From Adiantum capillus-veneris (taxonomy: Eukaryota > Streptophyta > Polypodiopsida > Polypodiales > Pteridaceae): a stretch of DNA of 64,000 bases. Below the pieces are notes generated by a model. That model ran no database searches and was not told where the DNA came from. It saw nothing but the letters and a program-made list of their open reading frames with translations. Where the stretch lies: positions 75,104,791-75,168,790 of the forward strand of contig CM043948.1 of assembly GCA_014529385.2 (NCBI GenBank), written 5' to 3'. The stretch's first letter is position 1. Every line of letters begins with the position of its first letter. Made by a program: the position numbers and the translations under genes. Positions 1-10,647 of this stretch are shown piece by piece.

Positions 1-129
1 GCCGAAATTTTTGCAGAATCTGAAGCTTTCTTGGTTCATTTGACAGGTTGATATTGGTTCAGAGGTCAGTTTACAGGGGAAACTCTGCCGAATTTTTCCC
101 AGGAAAGTAAACTACTGTGAAGCGTAGCT

Positions 130-1102
130 ATGGCTGGATCACAGGACACTGCTCTTTACAATATCAAGACGCTGGATGGAACCAATTTCCCATTGTGGAA
201 GAAGCAGATTTGGCACGTGTTGGTACAAAAGAAGCAGATAAAACCTATAAAACTCAAGGGGATAAAACCAGAAGATATGGACGAAGATGAATGGAGCGAA
301 ATGGATGAATTGGCACTTTCTACCATTATGCTGACTTTGGCAGAAAGCGTTTACTTCAATGTAGCAGACGAGATGTCGGCTTATCAAGCATGGTTAAAGC
401 TGAGTGATCTTTATGAGAAGCAGAGTGCAGCTTCACAGGTATACTGGCTTAAGAAGCTTGTTGACTTGAAGATGAAAGAAGGGACACCTATGTCCAATCA
501 TCTGAATGAATTCAACACAATCTATAGTCAGTTGTCAGCTCAAGGTGTCAAGTTTGATGAACCTGTTAGAGCTATGTTCCTGTTGATCACATTGCCGGAA
601 AGTTGGGACACTTTTCGCACAGCTTTGAGTAATTCTGCACCTCCAGATGGTTTGAACATAGCAGGTGTAGAAGGAAGTCTGCTTACTGAAGAAACCAATA
701 GAAAGACAATGGACAAAGGCAAAGGAACAGCCTTAGTTGTCAGGGGAAGGACCAAAGAAAAGTACAAAGGTGGAAAGAGGAATCAGTCTCGCAGCAAGTC
801 CCGCAGTGCTAAAGGCAAGAGTGACATAGAATGCTACCATTGTGGCAAGAAGGGTCACATGAAAAGAGACTGTAGAGAATGGAAAGCAGAAAAAGGCAAA
901 GAGAAAGTTGAAGACCATGGTGAGAAGAACAAGTCCTCAGTGAAGATTCAAGAAATAAATGTGACAAACACTGTTGCAGAGGATGACAGTCTAGTGTCTG
1001 GAGACATCTACTTCTTGAAGAATACAATGGACTCAGCTCTTCTTACAGCATCTGATGGAAATGCACTGAGTGACTGGATTATAGACTGGGGCATCACTTC
1101 AT
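130..1102 (+). pseudogene. copia gag and start of protease
   Basis: The frame opens with ATG at 130 and runs as a copia Gag. An N-terminal region (LDGTNFPLWKKQIW) is followed by the UBN2-like capsid region (about residues 60-190) and a basic linker rich in Arg, Lys and Ser. The CCHC zinc knuckle CYHCGKKGHMKRDC is at about residues 236-249, coded near 834-875. The frame then enters the protease, where the expected D-S-G active site reads D-W-G (codons 1084-1092). The protease Asp is present but the conserved Ser is replaced by Trp. A frameshift near 1100 moves the reading to the next frame. In an active element this polyprotein forms the virus-like particle and packages the RNA. Confidence 0.88.
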
Positions 1103-2990
1103 GTGTCTCCAAACAAGGAGTGGTTTACCTCTTATGTGACCACTAAAGATCATGTTCGGCTAGGCAATGGGAAGGCATGTGAGATCTTAGGTGTTGGAGA
1201 TGTTCAATTGAAGTTTCAGAATGGCTCTTCTTTCACGCTGAAGAATATGAGACATGTTCCCGCAATTACAAAGAGCTTGATCAGCACAGGTTTACTTGAT
1301 GATGATGGCTACGTCACCACTTTTGGACAGAACATGTGGAAGATATCCAAGGGTTTTATGATAGTAGCACATGGAGTAAAGTCTGGAGGACTTTACATGA
1401 TTTATGTATCAAATGTCTCTAAAAATGTAATCAATGTAATCGAGCAGCCGAACGTTTCTTTGTGGCATAGCCGGTTAGGACATATGTCCAAGAAGGGAAT
1501 GGAAATCTTGTCTCGTTCTGGTTATTTTCCTGGCTTTTCATTTAATGATTTTGAATTGTGTGAACATTGTCTGTATGGTAAGCAAACACAGCAGCCACAT
1601 AAGCATAGAAGCAGTAGAAGAGATACATAGTTGGCACTTGTTCGTAGTGATTTGTGTGGACCTATGCCTAACCTATCTCTAGGGGGAGCTTCTTTCTTTA
1701 TGACATTTATAGATGATTACTCGAGGAAAGTATGGGTTTACTTTCTCAAGCACAAGGATGAAGCGTTTAGTGTTTTCAAAACGTTTGTGACACTTGTGGA
1801 GAATCAGAGTGGCAAGAAGCTTAAATGCTTACGCACTGACAATGGTGGAGAGTATGTTTCAAAGGCCTTTCAGGACTTTTGTGATTCAAAAGGTATAAAA
1901 CGTGAACTTACTGCTCCTTACAATCCTCCTCAAAATGGTGTTGCGGAGAGGATGAATAGGACCATACAAGAGAAGGTCAGAAGTATGTTGTCTAATGCAC
2001 AGCTGCCAAATGGGTTTTGGGCTGAAGCTGTATCAACAATTGTTCATCTTGTAAATAGATCTCCTAGCAAGGTTTTGTAGAAGGATTCAGTGCCAGAGCT
2101 GGTATGGTCAGGCAAAATGCCCTCATACAAGCATCTCAGAGTCTTTGGCTGTGAGGCATATACTCAAGTTCCAAAGGAATTTAGGAACAAACTTGAGCCA
2201 AAGAGTAGAAAGTGCATCTTTCTAGGCTATGGTAATTCTGGTGAGATGGGGTACAGACTTTGGGATCCCGAATGCAGAAAGGTTATCCACAGCAATGATG
2301 TTCACTTTAATGAAGCCAAATATCATTCTAAACCAGAGAGGGTTGAGGAGATTAGAAGAGTTGTCTTCCAAGAAGATGGACCTGCACGTGCAAGACAAAA
2401 TGTCAGAGCTCAAGAGGAGCAAGGACAGGATAGAGTGGAACCACAGGTTGTGGCTGAGCCTGAGCCACCTATTTTGTGTAGATCCGGACGTATCATGCGA
2501 CCTCTTGATAGGTTTGTTCCATGTATGAACTATGTCATGTTGACTGATTGCAATGAGCCTTCATGTTACAAGGAAGCAGTGCAAATGAAGGACTCTGGGA
2601 ATTGGCAATTGGCCATGCAGTCAGAGATGACAGCGTTGCATAAAAACCAGACATGGAAGCTAGTTAAACTACCACAGGGCAGAAAGGCTCTACCTTGTAA
2701 ATGGGTTTACAGGTATAAGATCACCGCTCATGATAGTCAGCCAAAGTACAAAGCAAGGCTTGTTGCCAAGGGCTTTAAGCAAGAACAAGGCATTGACTTT
2801 GATGAAGTCTTCTCTCCGGCGGTCAAGATGACTACATTGAGATGCTTTCTTGCATTGGTTGCCATATTAGATTTGGTGTTGCACCAAATGGATGTCAAGA
2901 CAGCGTTCTTGCATGGTGATTTAGATGTGGAAATTTACATGCAGCAGCCAGAAGGGTTTGTGGAGAAAGGCAAGGAAGATTTGGTATGCC
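1103..2990 (+). pseudogene. copia pol: protease end, integrase, partial reverse transcriptase
   Basis: One frame runs from 1103 to about 2990 with two in-frame stops (TAG at 1628-1630 and 2078-2080). The GAG-pre-integrase zinc region has H-H-C-C residues (WHSRLGHMS then CEHCLYGKQ). The integrase core keeps its acidic triad: Asp in SDLCGPM, Asp in RTDNGGEY, Glu in GVAERMNRT. The integrase C-terminal region (FGCEAYTQVP, IFLGYG) follows, then the reverse transcriptase from about 2690 with WVYRYK and motif A, QMDVKTAFLHGDL. The frame leaves copia homology right after EDLVC, before the YVDD motif, because the element is cut there. The last residues of the frame belong to the neighbouring gypsy element read backwards. 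Confidence 0.9.
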
Positions 2991-2991
2991 A

Positions 2992-3640
2992 GTTCCTGTT
3001 GGAGATTTTTGTTTGCCAACCCCATCGTAACAGGTGACCAAGGTTGAAACCCATACATGAGCATGAAAGGACTAAATCCAGTCGTGACATGCTTAGCACT
3101 ATTGTAGGCAAACTCGAGAATAGGTAAGTATTCTTCCCAGTCTGATTGTTTTTTGCTGACGCATGCTCTTAGCATATCCTCTAGCACTTGGTTAACTCGT
3201 TCAATCTGACCATCTGTTTCTGGATGATCGGTTGTACCGAGGTTCAGTTGTGTACCCAATTGTTTAAACACAGCCCTCCAACAGTGACTGTTAAACTTGG
3301 GATCACGATCACTGACAATGTTACTTGGCAAACCATACAACTTGTATAGATTGTCCACAAATAACTTGGCTAATTCTTGCGTCTTAACCATTGATTTGGT
3401 TGGAATAAACATACATAGTTTAGTCAACCGGTCTACGATCACCCATACCGAGTCATGACCTCGTACAGTGATTGGTAAACCCACAATAAAGTCCATAGAT
3501 ATACTTTTCCATTTTCCTTTGGGAATCTCCAAAGGATATAAGAGTCCTCCTGCTTTCAGGCGCTCTGCTTTATTAACTTGACATTTTTGGCAATGCAAGA
3601 CATAAGCTTGAACAAAGCCATGTATACCTGGCCAGTAAAA
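2992..3640 (-). pseudogene. gypsy integrase core
   Basis: The minus-strand frame covers the integrase from the second half of its zinc-binding domain (HCQKCQVNK) through the catalytic core. The D-D-E triad is visible: Asp in SMDFIVGLP, Asp in VSDRDPKF, Glu in DGQIERVN. The frame continues with SPFMLMYGFQP, the usual run-out of plant gypsy integrases, and then reaches the junction with copia at about 2992. A frameshift near 3600 separates it from the HHCC half of the zinc domain encoded just to the right. Integrase would join element DNA to the host chromosome. No chromodomain remains to be seen because the C-terminus is deleted. Confidence 0.88.
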
Positions 3641-4464
3641 TTATCGTCGTATGAGAGGATACGTTTTTCTAATACCCGGGTGCCCTGCACTCGGACTATC
3701 ATGGCATTCATAAAGAATTTGGCGCCGAATGTCTGTGTCCGTCGATACACAAACTCTCCCCTTATGGAGTAGGTACCCATTGTCGATGGTGAAATGCTTC
3801 CATCGTTGTAGTTCATCACTCGATAGAGGAGAACTAGGTGTGGAGGTACCATCATTGGAGTGAGAAGGATCCCTCATTTGTACATGGCTCCACACTTTGG
3901 AATATGCTTCATCATGCTCATATTTGCCTTTGAGAGAATCCAAAAATTCACTACGAAGTTCCATGAACAAGAGAGAATTGATCTCCGGCATACGATTTAG
4001 AGTGTCAGCCACCACATTATATCGACCTTTACGATATCGGAGCTTGGCGTCATATTCCTGAAGAATTTCGGCCCACCTGGCTTTCCGATCCTTCAAATTC
4101 GTTTGTTGTATAAACCATTTGATGTTTTCATGGTCAAACACAATCTCAAACTGAGCACCATATAGATAATGCCCCCATGTTTTTAAGGCAGACACTATTG
4201 CATAGAGTTCGCGCTCATAAGCAGAGTAGTTCTGCTAGCTGCATCAAGCTTCTTGCTTTCAAATGCAATTGGCCGTCTGTCTTGTAACAGGACTGCTCCA
4301 ATAGCATGGTCACTGGCATCCGTTTCCAAAACAAATGGTTTCAAAGGATCTACAATAGCTAGTATGGGAGCTGTAGCTAATGCATCCTTGAGCGTATAGA
4401 AACTGTGCTGTTGAGCGGGTCCCCACTGAAAAGCTTTGCCTTTGCCTTTCAGTTGATCCGTCAT
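3641..4464 (-). pseudogene. gypsy RNase H and integrase N-terminus
   Basis: Two minus-strand frames (4195-4464 and 3641-4195) joined by a frameshift near 4195 hold the RNase H domain. Visible motifs are FVLETDASDHAIGAVLLQ with the first catalytic Asp, then FESKKLDAASR and FEIVFDHENIKWF with the later Asp. After it come the connection to integrase and the first zinc ligands (ECHDSPSAGHPGIRKT). The segment around the second RNase H acidic residue (usually a TTxExE stretch) is disrupted by the frameshift. RNase H removes the RNA strand during reverse transcription. Confidence 0.85.
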
Positions 4465-4535
4465 GGGAACAACAATATTAGCATAGTTTTTAATGAACGG
4501 AACCTACGGTAAACACTTGCAAATCCTTAAAAAAT

Positions 4536-5175
4536 CTATAACTCTTCCAGATTTTTAGGAGAAGGCCATTGCTGGATTGTATCCACTTTGGATTGATCTA
4601 TATATAGCCCATTAGCTGAAATAACATGCCCCAGATAGTGAATTTCTTCTTTCGAAAAATCACACTTAGATTCCTTGGCATATAATTTATTTGTTCGTAA
4701 CAACTCGAACACCTGCCTGAGATGTTGTAAGTGTTCTTCTTCAGAAGCACTGTAGACTAAAATGTCATTGAGAAAAACGATGACAAATTTGCCCAAGTAC
4801 GGCTTCAAGACACTATCCATAAGTGTCATGAATGTTGCGGGCGCATTGGTTAACCCAAAGGGCATCACCAAAAACTCGTAGTGTCGAAACCTTGTTTGGA
4901 ATGCAGTTTTGGATATATCAGTAAGTCGAATACGAACTTGGTGATAGCCTGACCGCAAGTCTATTTTCGTAAAAATGCGAGCATGAGTGAGTTTGTTGCG
5001 GTAATCCTGGTGGCAAATCATTAGGAAAAACATCTTGAAATTCTTTTAATAATTTCTGTAACTCACTTACAACATTTGCTTGTTTGGAAGTAACCATTGG
5101 TGGAAGAGATGAGAGAGAAGCATGCGGCGTTGAGGAATGTTTAACAGATTCAATGTTAGAGAGAAAATGAGACAA
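4536..5175 (-). pseudogene. gypsy reverse transcriptase with internal deletion and FLND motif
   Basis: The frame at 4918-5175 gives the linker typical of the protease-RT boundary (LLKEFQDVFPNDLPPGLP). The next frame (4536-5033) picks up only at ARIFTKIDLRSGYHQVRI, which is motif A. The fingers region between them, normally some 80-90 residues including the RMCxDYRxLN stretch, is missing, so a deletion lies at about 4985-5010. The palm motif normally F-L/V-D-D reads FLND: the first Asp is Asn (codon 4767-4769). Motif B (MPFGLTNAPATF) is normal. Either defect alone should abolish polymerase activity. Confidence 0.87.
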
Positions 5176-6063
5176 TTAGTAACACAAGAAAACTTGATCT
5201 ATTTCATTATTAGAAACGAGCTGCATAAGCTCAGCGGTACATATCAATGGTGAAGAAGGTACATCCTTCTCTCCTAACAACAACACATGTGCGCTATGGG
5301 ATTCGAACATCAAGCTGTTGTGCTCATAGCTACGCTTCAGTGATGGTCCTAGGCTATGCAACCATTCCCTACCAAGGACCACGTCTGCCCTCTCCATGTT
5401 CATAACCTGAAAATCCAAGGAGGTGGAGTAACCTTGTACTTCCAACGGAACAGCTCGGACTTGAATATCCCAGATTTCGGTATCATGTTTATTCATCATT
5501 GCTACCTTGTAGCGGTGGGTAATCGGAGTTTGAGGCAATTTGAGTTTTTTTACCAATCCGTAATTGATGAAATTGTGGGTAGCGCCATCATCTACCAAGA
5601 TGCGCACCTTGTGCCCTTGTAGAGATCCGTGCATATGTACTAACTCATGTGGTCCGAAGGTCTGTTGCCACATGGAAGCTGTTAGACAGCATTCATGCAC
5701 CACCTCGGTGTGTGTTACTTCCACTATAGAGAATCGTGAGGAAGACTCAAGGGACAGCAGTTGCACAGTGTGCACTACTTTCTCCTTGCCATGAGTAGCA
5801 GATTTCCCCTTGGGACAATCTTTTTTGCCATGACCGCTTCCTAAACATTGAAAACATAATTTCTCTTTCTTAGCTTTATCAAAGTCCTCAGGAGAGAGAG
5901 GACCTCTGGACCCCTTGGGTTTTTTAGATGCTTCTGAATTGGCTACTATAAATTTTCTTTTATTGTGCCAATACTGTGTGCGTGTATTACCATGTGTATT
6001 AGCAGACACATGAGTATTATGTGCTTTCTTTTCATCTAGATCATCGTGAATATGTGCTTTCAC
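5176..6063 (-). pseudogene. gypsy gag C-terminus, zinc knuckle and protease
   Basis: This minus-strand frame starts in the basic C-terminal part of Gag. It contains one CCHC-like knuckle (CFQCLGSGHGKKDC) at about residues 72-85 and continues into the aspartic protease (VRILVDDGATHNFIN). The D-D-G triplet stands where most retroviral-type proteases have D-S/T-G. Some plant gypsy elements carry such a variant, so I do not count it as damage. The stretch VVLGREWLHSLGP is the second conserved protease region. The frame ends with a stop at 5176, and the RT linker starts directly after it in the same region. Confidence 0.85.
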
Positions 6064-6079
6064 TATGGCTTCCTCAAGT

Positions 6080-6736
6080 GTTTTAGGGTCTTGGGTCTTG
6101 ACGTGCTCTCAAGCTCTGGTGTCAGACCACGTAGAAATCCCCGTACTTTCTGAAAGTTATCTAATCCTTCCAACTTGAGGATAACATCCCGATAGTGAGA
6201 TATATATTCAAGTAATGATAGATATTGGCGCATGGAACACATGTCCCAAGTCGTCCATTCCGATCGGCCTCATTTGTAGGCAATTTTTTTTTGCGAAACA
6301 TAGCTTCAAAAGCTGCCCAACTTTGTGGTATGATATTCTTCTCCTTGAGAGACATCCACCATTTGTAGGCCTTGCTTTCCAAAGTTAGGCTCATTTGAAG
6401 TGCTCTGATTGCGTCCGGAGTACGTCGTAAGGCGTGAATTCCATCCCACTTGCTGAGAAAGATATTCACTGCGTCCTTATTGCGGTCTCGGTCTTCTCCC
6501 TTAAAAGTCCATGGTTTGGTGTTTTTCAACAACTCATCCACCTCTTTTGTAGTGAGAGTGTGCAACGTATCAGCAGTTGGACCTTGTCCTTTATTAGAAG
6601 GGCCTTGCCCTTGTGTAGCAACGTGCTCATGCATGTGCGTGTCAGCAGGACCCTTGGCCTGCTGTTGCATTAATTGGATCACTATTGTGGATAATTTAGT
6701 GACATTTTCATTTAAAGATTTAAAATTTCCTTCCAT
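6080..6736 (-). pseudogene. gypsy gag capsid region
   Basis: The minus-strand frame 6161-6736 begins with ATG at 6736 (MEGNFKSLNENVTKLS). It has a Gln-rich and Gly-rich linker, then the retrotransposon gag capsid domain (WTFKGEDRDRNKDAVNIFLSKW ... KWWMSLKE). A frameshift near 6270 sends the capsid into another frame, in which the text continues toward 6080 and joins the zinc knuckle frame. Capsid proteins of this family assemble the particle in which reverse transcription takes place. Confidence 0.82.
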
Positions 6737-6791
6737 AACTAATATGCGTGTCTGAAGTGCACGAATATCAAGAGGTGCACATCAGACACGT

Positions 6792-7067
6792 AATTCATAA
6801 GTGTCGTCACCTGTCGTAGTGTCGTGGGCACTCTCCATGAGAGCATCCGGCCACGAGCCATCATGGGTAGGATGAGGCGTATTTTGCTTGAAATCAAAAG
6901 TCATATTGATATCGGAATCCATGGCGAGCAATTCATAAGTGTCGTCACCTGTCGTAGTGTCGTGGGCACTCTCCATGAGAGCATCCGGCCACGAGCCATC
7001 ATGGGCAAGATCAGGTGTATTTTGCTCGAAATCAAAAGTCATATTAATATCGGAATCCATGGCGACA
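6792..7067 (-). repeat. two tandem 138-bp units at the gag N-terminus
   Basis: Bases 6792-6929 and 6930-7067 are nearly identical copies with a period of 138 bp, exactly 46 codons. On the minus strand they read as an open frame with ATG at 7060 (MDSDINMTFDFEQNTP, repeated once) and a stop at 6782. The peptide is acidic and Thr/Asp-rich and lies just upstream of the gag capsid frame. It may be the N-terminal part of Gag or a short leader ORF. The in-frame duplication keeps reading open. Confidence 0.9.
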
Positions 7068-7848
7068 CATTGCAGTGAAAGGAATAGTTAGAAAAATACA
7101 TGATATTGAGAGCACTTGCAAAGTTTAATTAGCCTTGCTAATCCCATCGAAGTCGATATTATCCAAGTCGAAATCGATTCGAAATGTCAGCCCTGTAGGG
7201 AAATCCTTAATCCCGTTGTAGCCGAATCGATTATGGGTATTTGCGTTCGACTGTAATCGATTTTGAGAAATAACGGCACTTTGAACTCTCCTTGAGATGC
7301 TTTATTGAATCTTTGATTTTCTGCAACTGATACGCAGAGAATTTGTGTGGTGTATGTACTTGCCGGCCGTGTCGGGATGCCGAGCTTCGCCGAAGCTTCA
7401 GAAGAGGGAGAGGGGGGGGGGGGGGGGGGTACCCCACTGTGGGTACCATCCCTAGGTTGTTGAAAAAAAACGTGGCCACTAACCCCCAATGGGGTTGGGC
7501 GCCCGTCGGGTGTGAAAATCACTTGCTTCACCGGCTATGGCAGCCCGCAGACAGCGCAAGGCGGCGAGCAAAGCTCCCCGCGCCTCGTATGATGGTGTAA
7601 GCCGCCTTCTGCTCTGCATGAATTGATCCCCACACCGGCGCGATGCCGTAGAGCCCGCAAGGATGCAATTTCGTGCAGGTTGCTGACATGCGATTTCCCC
7701 TCGCAAGGGATGTTGCCCACGCCTTGGGCCCCCTCCTCCTCCTCACAGGGGGTGAGCTCCACGCCTCCTTGATCGGACATGCAAAAAGACATGCAAGAAT
7801 TGTGTGGGTCCCCTCCTCCACGGTTGTGCCTTCCCAAAAAGGAACCTT
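7068..7848 (-). other. gypsy 5' leader, GC-rich, with G homopolymer
   Basis: This stretch lies between the primer site and gag of the minus-strand gypsy element, so it is its 5' untranslated leader. It contains a run of about 18 G at 7412-7429 and a proline-rich spurious reading frame caused by it. Several open frames exist on both strands but none resembles a known protein, and I treat them as by-products of GC-rich sequence. Confidence 0.6.
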
Positions 7849-7861
7849 GCTCTTGATACCA
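7849..7861 (-). other. tRNA-iMet primer-binding site of the gypsy element
   Basis: The minus strand reads TGGTATCAAGAGC, the usual plant primer site for initiator Met tRNA (TGGTATCAGAGC) with one extra A. It lies one base inside the LTR edge. Confidence 0.85.
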
Positions 7862-7862
7862 A

Positions 7863-8160
7863 TGTTAGACAAGAGGTACTAGAACTTAGGAGTCCACCTC
7901 CCAACCACCCACTATATAGCATGGCTCTTAGCCCTTTGCCCTAGTTGGACTCTCTTTTCACACTGCCTAGCCCGGCCTTGCCCTTGTCTAGTCCGACCTT
8001 GCCGTTGTCTTGAAACCCCCCCCCCCCCCCCCCCCCCCCCCCGCCCCCCCCCCCCCCCCCCCCCCCCCCTTCTTCCCAAAGGACTATCTCCCACGGGGTA
8101 TTAATGGAAGTGGTATTGGTGGGATATATATTGTTGAAACTCGGATATGCATCACAAGAC
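7863..8160 (-). repeat. 5' LTR of the gypsy element, inner part
   Basis: Directly outside the primer site the plus strand starts TGTTAGACAAGAGG, so the LTR ends in CA in element orientation. A TATA-like element (CTATATAG, 7910-7917) lies upstream of the LTR end on the minus strand and would fit the retroelement promoter. A C-rich homopolymer block occupies 8017-8069. The outer end of the LTR cannot be placed because the partner LTR has been lost. Confidence 0.65.
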
Positions 8161-8249
8161 TGGGTGCCCTTAGGATGAGTCGGGAAAGCAAACTTGGATA
8201 GAAAAAGTAACTCAAACCGGAGAGGGGGCTTAAGTTTACCTTGATAATG

Positions 8250-8432
8250 TTAAGTATTCCCACATACGTTAGTAGAGTTCTTGCGTCTCACACAGGGGTC
8301 CCCCTTGCTTGCATAAGCATCTAACAGCTGCACAAGCCCAGTAGACCGCTTTGAATTGTAGCCATAACCACCTTTTGCAGCTGTTGTAGGAGTAATAGCC
8401 TTTAGTTGCACCACCACCAATGTTTCACACAT
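8250..8432 (-). other. exon-like open frame of unknown origin
   Basis: A 60-codon minus-strand frame has composition and codon texture more like a protein exon than the surroundings (for example KRSTGLVQLLDAYASKGDP). I do not recognise the protein. It has no convincing start and could be a captured exon or chance. The rest of 8160-8950 holds a G-run at 8566-8581 and no other gene. Confidence 0.2.
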
Positions 8433-8959
8433 AAAAAACGAGCATAACGATGTTTATATTATGAAAATACGCGCAGACAACCTGGTTAATGCATGTGTGT
8501 GGGGATGTCTAGATGATGGGTTCAAGTCTTGGGGTTGCAAGAAGGGGAAGGTGGCGGCGGGTTTTGGGGGGGGGGGGGGGGGAGGGCGTGGCCTTGATAT
8601 TACTTTCTCTTGAAATATCCATCATAGATACCCATGGTAGCTAGTAGTGGATCCTCGCGCCCCCAAATTGCCCCGCCCGCCCCCCCTACAGAAAATGGGC
8701 ATGATTAAGCTTAGCTATATCTTACACGGGTAAGGGAGATGGGATCAAAGGCCCCCATCAATCTAGGGCCCTGATATCAACCTGGCTCTGTAGCTCTTGT
8801 CGCAAAAGTAAATTTAATTACAAAAGTGGTAGTAGAGTTTATTATATTCCACATTTTATTCTTGAGTTTTGTACCTGAGTTTACTTTCCCATTGCGATAA
8901 GTTTGCAAGAATCGAGGAAGATGTTTACATATCACAAATGGTACATGGCTACGTCTCTG

Positions 8960-9780
8960 AGGTTGTGGGTTCAATCCTTCGGAGTCTAATATTTTTCTGT
9001 GCTCAATCATCGGTGCCAGGTTGTGGGTCGCTACTCAGATAGCTTGCGCACATGCACTCTTATGGCGGGTCGCTACAGGCACTTTTTCCACCGGCCGGTT
9101 TAGGTCTCATTGCGCACATGCTGCAATGGTAGCTCCACGACGGCTGCTCCATCGGCCTGCCACCGGTCATCAGGCAGTGCACATGCAAGCCGACCGTCAC
9201 TATCCCGATCACCTGTTGTGAAAGAAGCAATCACGAACTATGCTGTGGACAATGCGTGCAGTTGTGTGTTGGCTGTAGCTGGGAATTGCCTGCTGAAAGC
9301 GCAGCTGCAGTCGGCAAAGCTGGAAGCCATTGATGAGCGCAACAGTACCTTACTAAGTTTAGTGTGGCACCGCTTCGGCATCGTCTCAAACGGCTAGGGA
9401 AAACGACTCACTTTCCGATGGAAGCGGTAGAAGAGCGGCGCACAAACGATACATTACTGTCCAAAAAAATGGTGGGAGCCATGAGAATCTCTACCGGCCA
9501 AGTCATTGCAAATGGTGCATGTGCACACTCTAAGAGGGGCCGCGCAAGGGCGGGGAAGTAAACCTCGGTTTACATTTTGTCTGAGTTTGCTGGAGATCAA
9601 TTAATCCCGCCGTAGGTATATCTATCGCTACTACATCTCTGACTGAGTTTATGGGTTCAATCCTTGGGAGTCTAATATTTTTCTGTGCTCAATCATCGGT
9701 GCCAGGTTGTGGGTTCGCTACTCCGAGGGGCCGCGCAAGTAAACTCGGTTTACATTTTGTCTGAGTTTGCTGGAGATCTA
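8960..9780. repeat. direct duplication, one copy interrupted by about 497 bp
   Basis: A block A (about 8960-9036) and its copy A' (about 9650-9723) are near identical. A block B (9534-9598) matches B' (9725-9780). A' and B' are adjacent, whereas A and B are separated by 9037-9533. The plain reading is a tandem duplication whose first copy took an insertion of about 497 bp. The insert begins near TGCGCACATGCACTC and ends near GTGCATGTGCACACTC, which are partly inverse to each other. No protein is recognisable. Both A copies contain GGTTCAATCC, similar to a Pol III B box. Confidence 0.7.
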
Positions 9781-10647
9781 CTGTGCTCAATCCATCCCCT
9801 TCCATGTCCGTGTATGATGTAGCGGAGGCACGGCCAGACAGCGGTCTGCTGTCGCAGATCTCAATATGGGAGGCTCAGGGTAAGCATTTGTTTTGGCTTT
9901 GTGCGAGCATTCGAGATGAAGGATTGTGAATGAAAGGGGGCTGCCTGCTTGCGGAAGCAAGGACAGGAGAATGTTTATCAAATTGAGAGGAAGCAGCCAA
10001 AATACAGGTACTTCTGGTAGAGTGCAGTACACGACGTCTCATAATGTATGTACTTTTGGTAGAGTCCAGTACACGACGTCTCATAATGTATGTATATTGG
10101 AAAAATTTCTCTTTTGCCTTTGAGTAAGATGCATGTTGTGGGCATGCTTAGACCTTTTTCATAAATATTTCAGTTTTTTACTCCAACAGAGCTTTCACTC
10201 CTACCCCTTCCTAGAAAGTTATATTTTGTAAAACAAACCACGTATTATAAAGAAAACCCTTTAATTATTGTCCTGAACTTGGCTGCACGTCATTCCTTCC
10301 ATGGTTTTTTCGGACATGTATGGTATTCTTGCCAGTCGAAAGTGGATGTTTGCGTATGGAGTCGTATGAAATGATTTTTCATGCTTTGCCCTAAGTTTGG
10401 CTCCGATTCTTGTACTTGGTATTCTTTGGAGATGTTTGGTCCAATTCCTTATACCAACTACTTACTACCTAGTCCATATTTATAGCAGGTAGCATGTTTT
10501 TTGTGAATATTAGGAGGGGGTGTGAACTTTACTTTTTCCATATTTACGTACCCGTACGGTTGTCGTATGTAAAACCTATGATCACGTGTAGGACGCGTAG
10601 TGGTTTACCTTGATTGGAATTTGGGAGGGGTGGAGGATATGAGGAGA
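9781..10647. other. unassigned DNA with two 42-bp tandem repeats
   Basis: Two copies of a 42-bp unit lie at 10008-10049 and 10050-10091. The remainder is AT-rich without open frames of note, and I see no gene in it. Confidence 0.7.

Larger units (their letters stand above)
1..2991 (+). mobile_element. Ty1/copia retrotransposon relic, 3' end missing
   Basis: Domain order gag, protease, integrase, reverse transcriptase is that of Ty1/copia, and the sequence style is that of the Tork/Tnt1 group. A weak primer-site match (54-65, TTGGTTCAGAGG against TGGTATCAGAGC) precedes gag, so bases before about 50 may be the end of a 5' LTR; no full LTR is visible. The element stops at about 2991 in the middle of the reverse transcriptase, where sequence of an oppositely oriented gypsy element begins. 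The rest of the reverse transcriptase, RNase H and the 3' LTR are absent. The coding region is dead: altered protease active site, a frameshift near 1100 and two in-frame stops. Confidence 0.9.
2992..8160 (-). mobile_element. Ty3/gypsy retrotransposon relic, 3' end missing
   Basis: On the minus strand the order is LTR, primer site, leader, gag, zinc knuckle, protease, reverse transcriptase, RNase H, integrase, which defines Ty3/gypsy. The primer site and LTR edge are at 7849-7863. The element ends abruptly at about 2992, just after the integrase core, against the copia relic. The integrase C-terminus, polypurine tract and 3' LTR are missing. The outer edge of the LTR is not resolved; homology-free calling places it somewhere after about 8150. 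Multiple stops and frameshifts, an internal deletion in the reverse transcriptase and an Asn in its catalytic motif show it is inactive. Confidence 0.88.

Noticed and set aside
7528-7872. GC-rich overlapping frames in the gypsy leader
   Set aside because: Several conflicting frames are open on both strands because of composition; no domain is recognisable.
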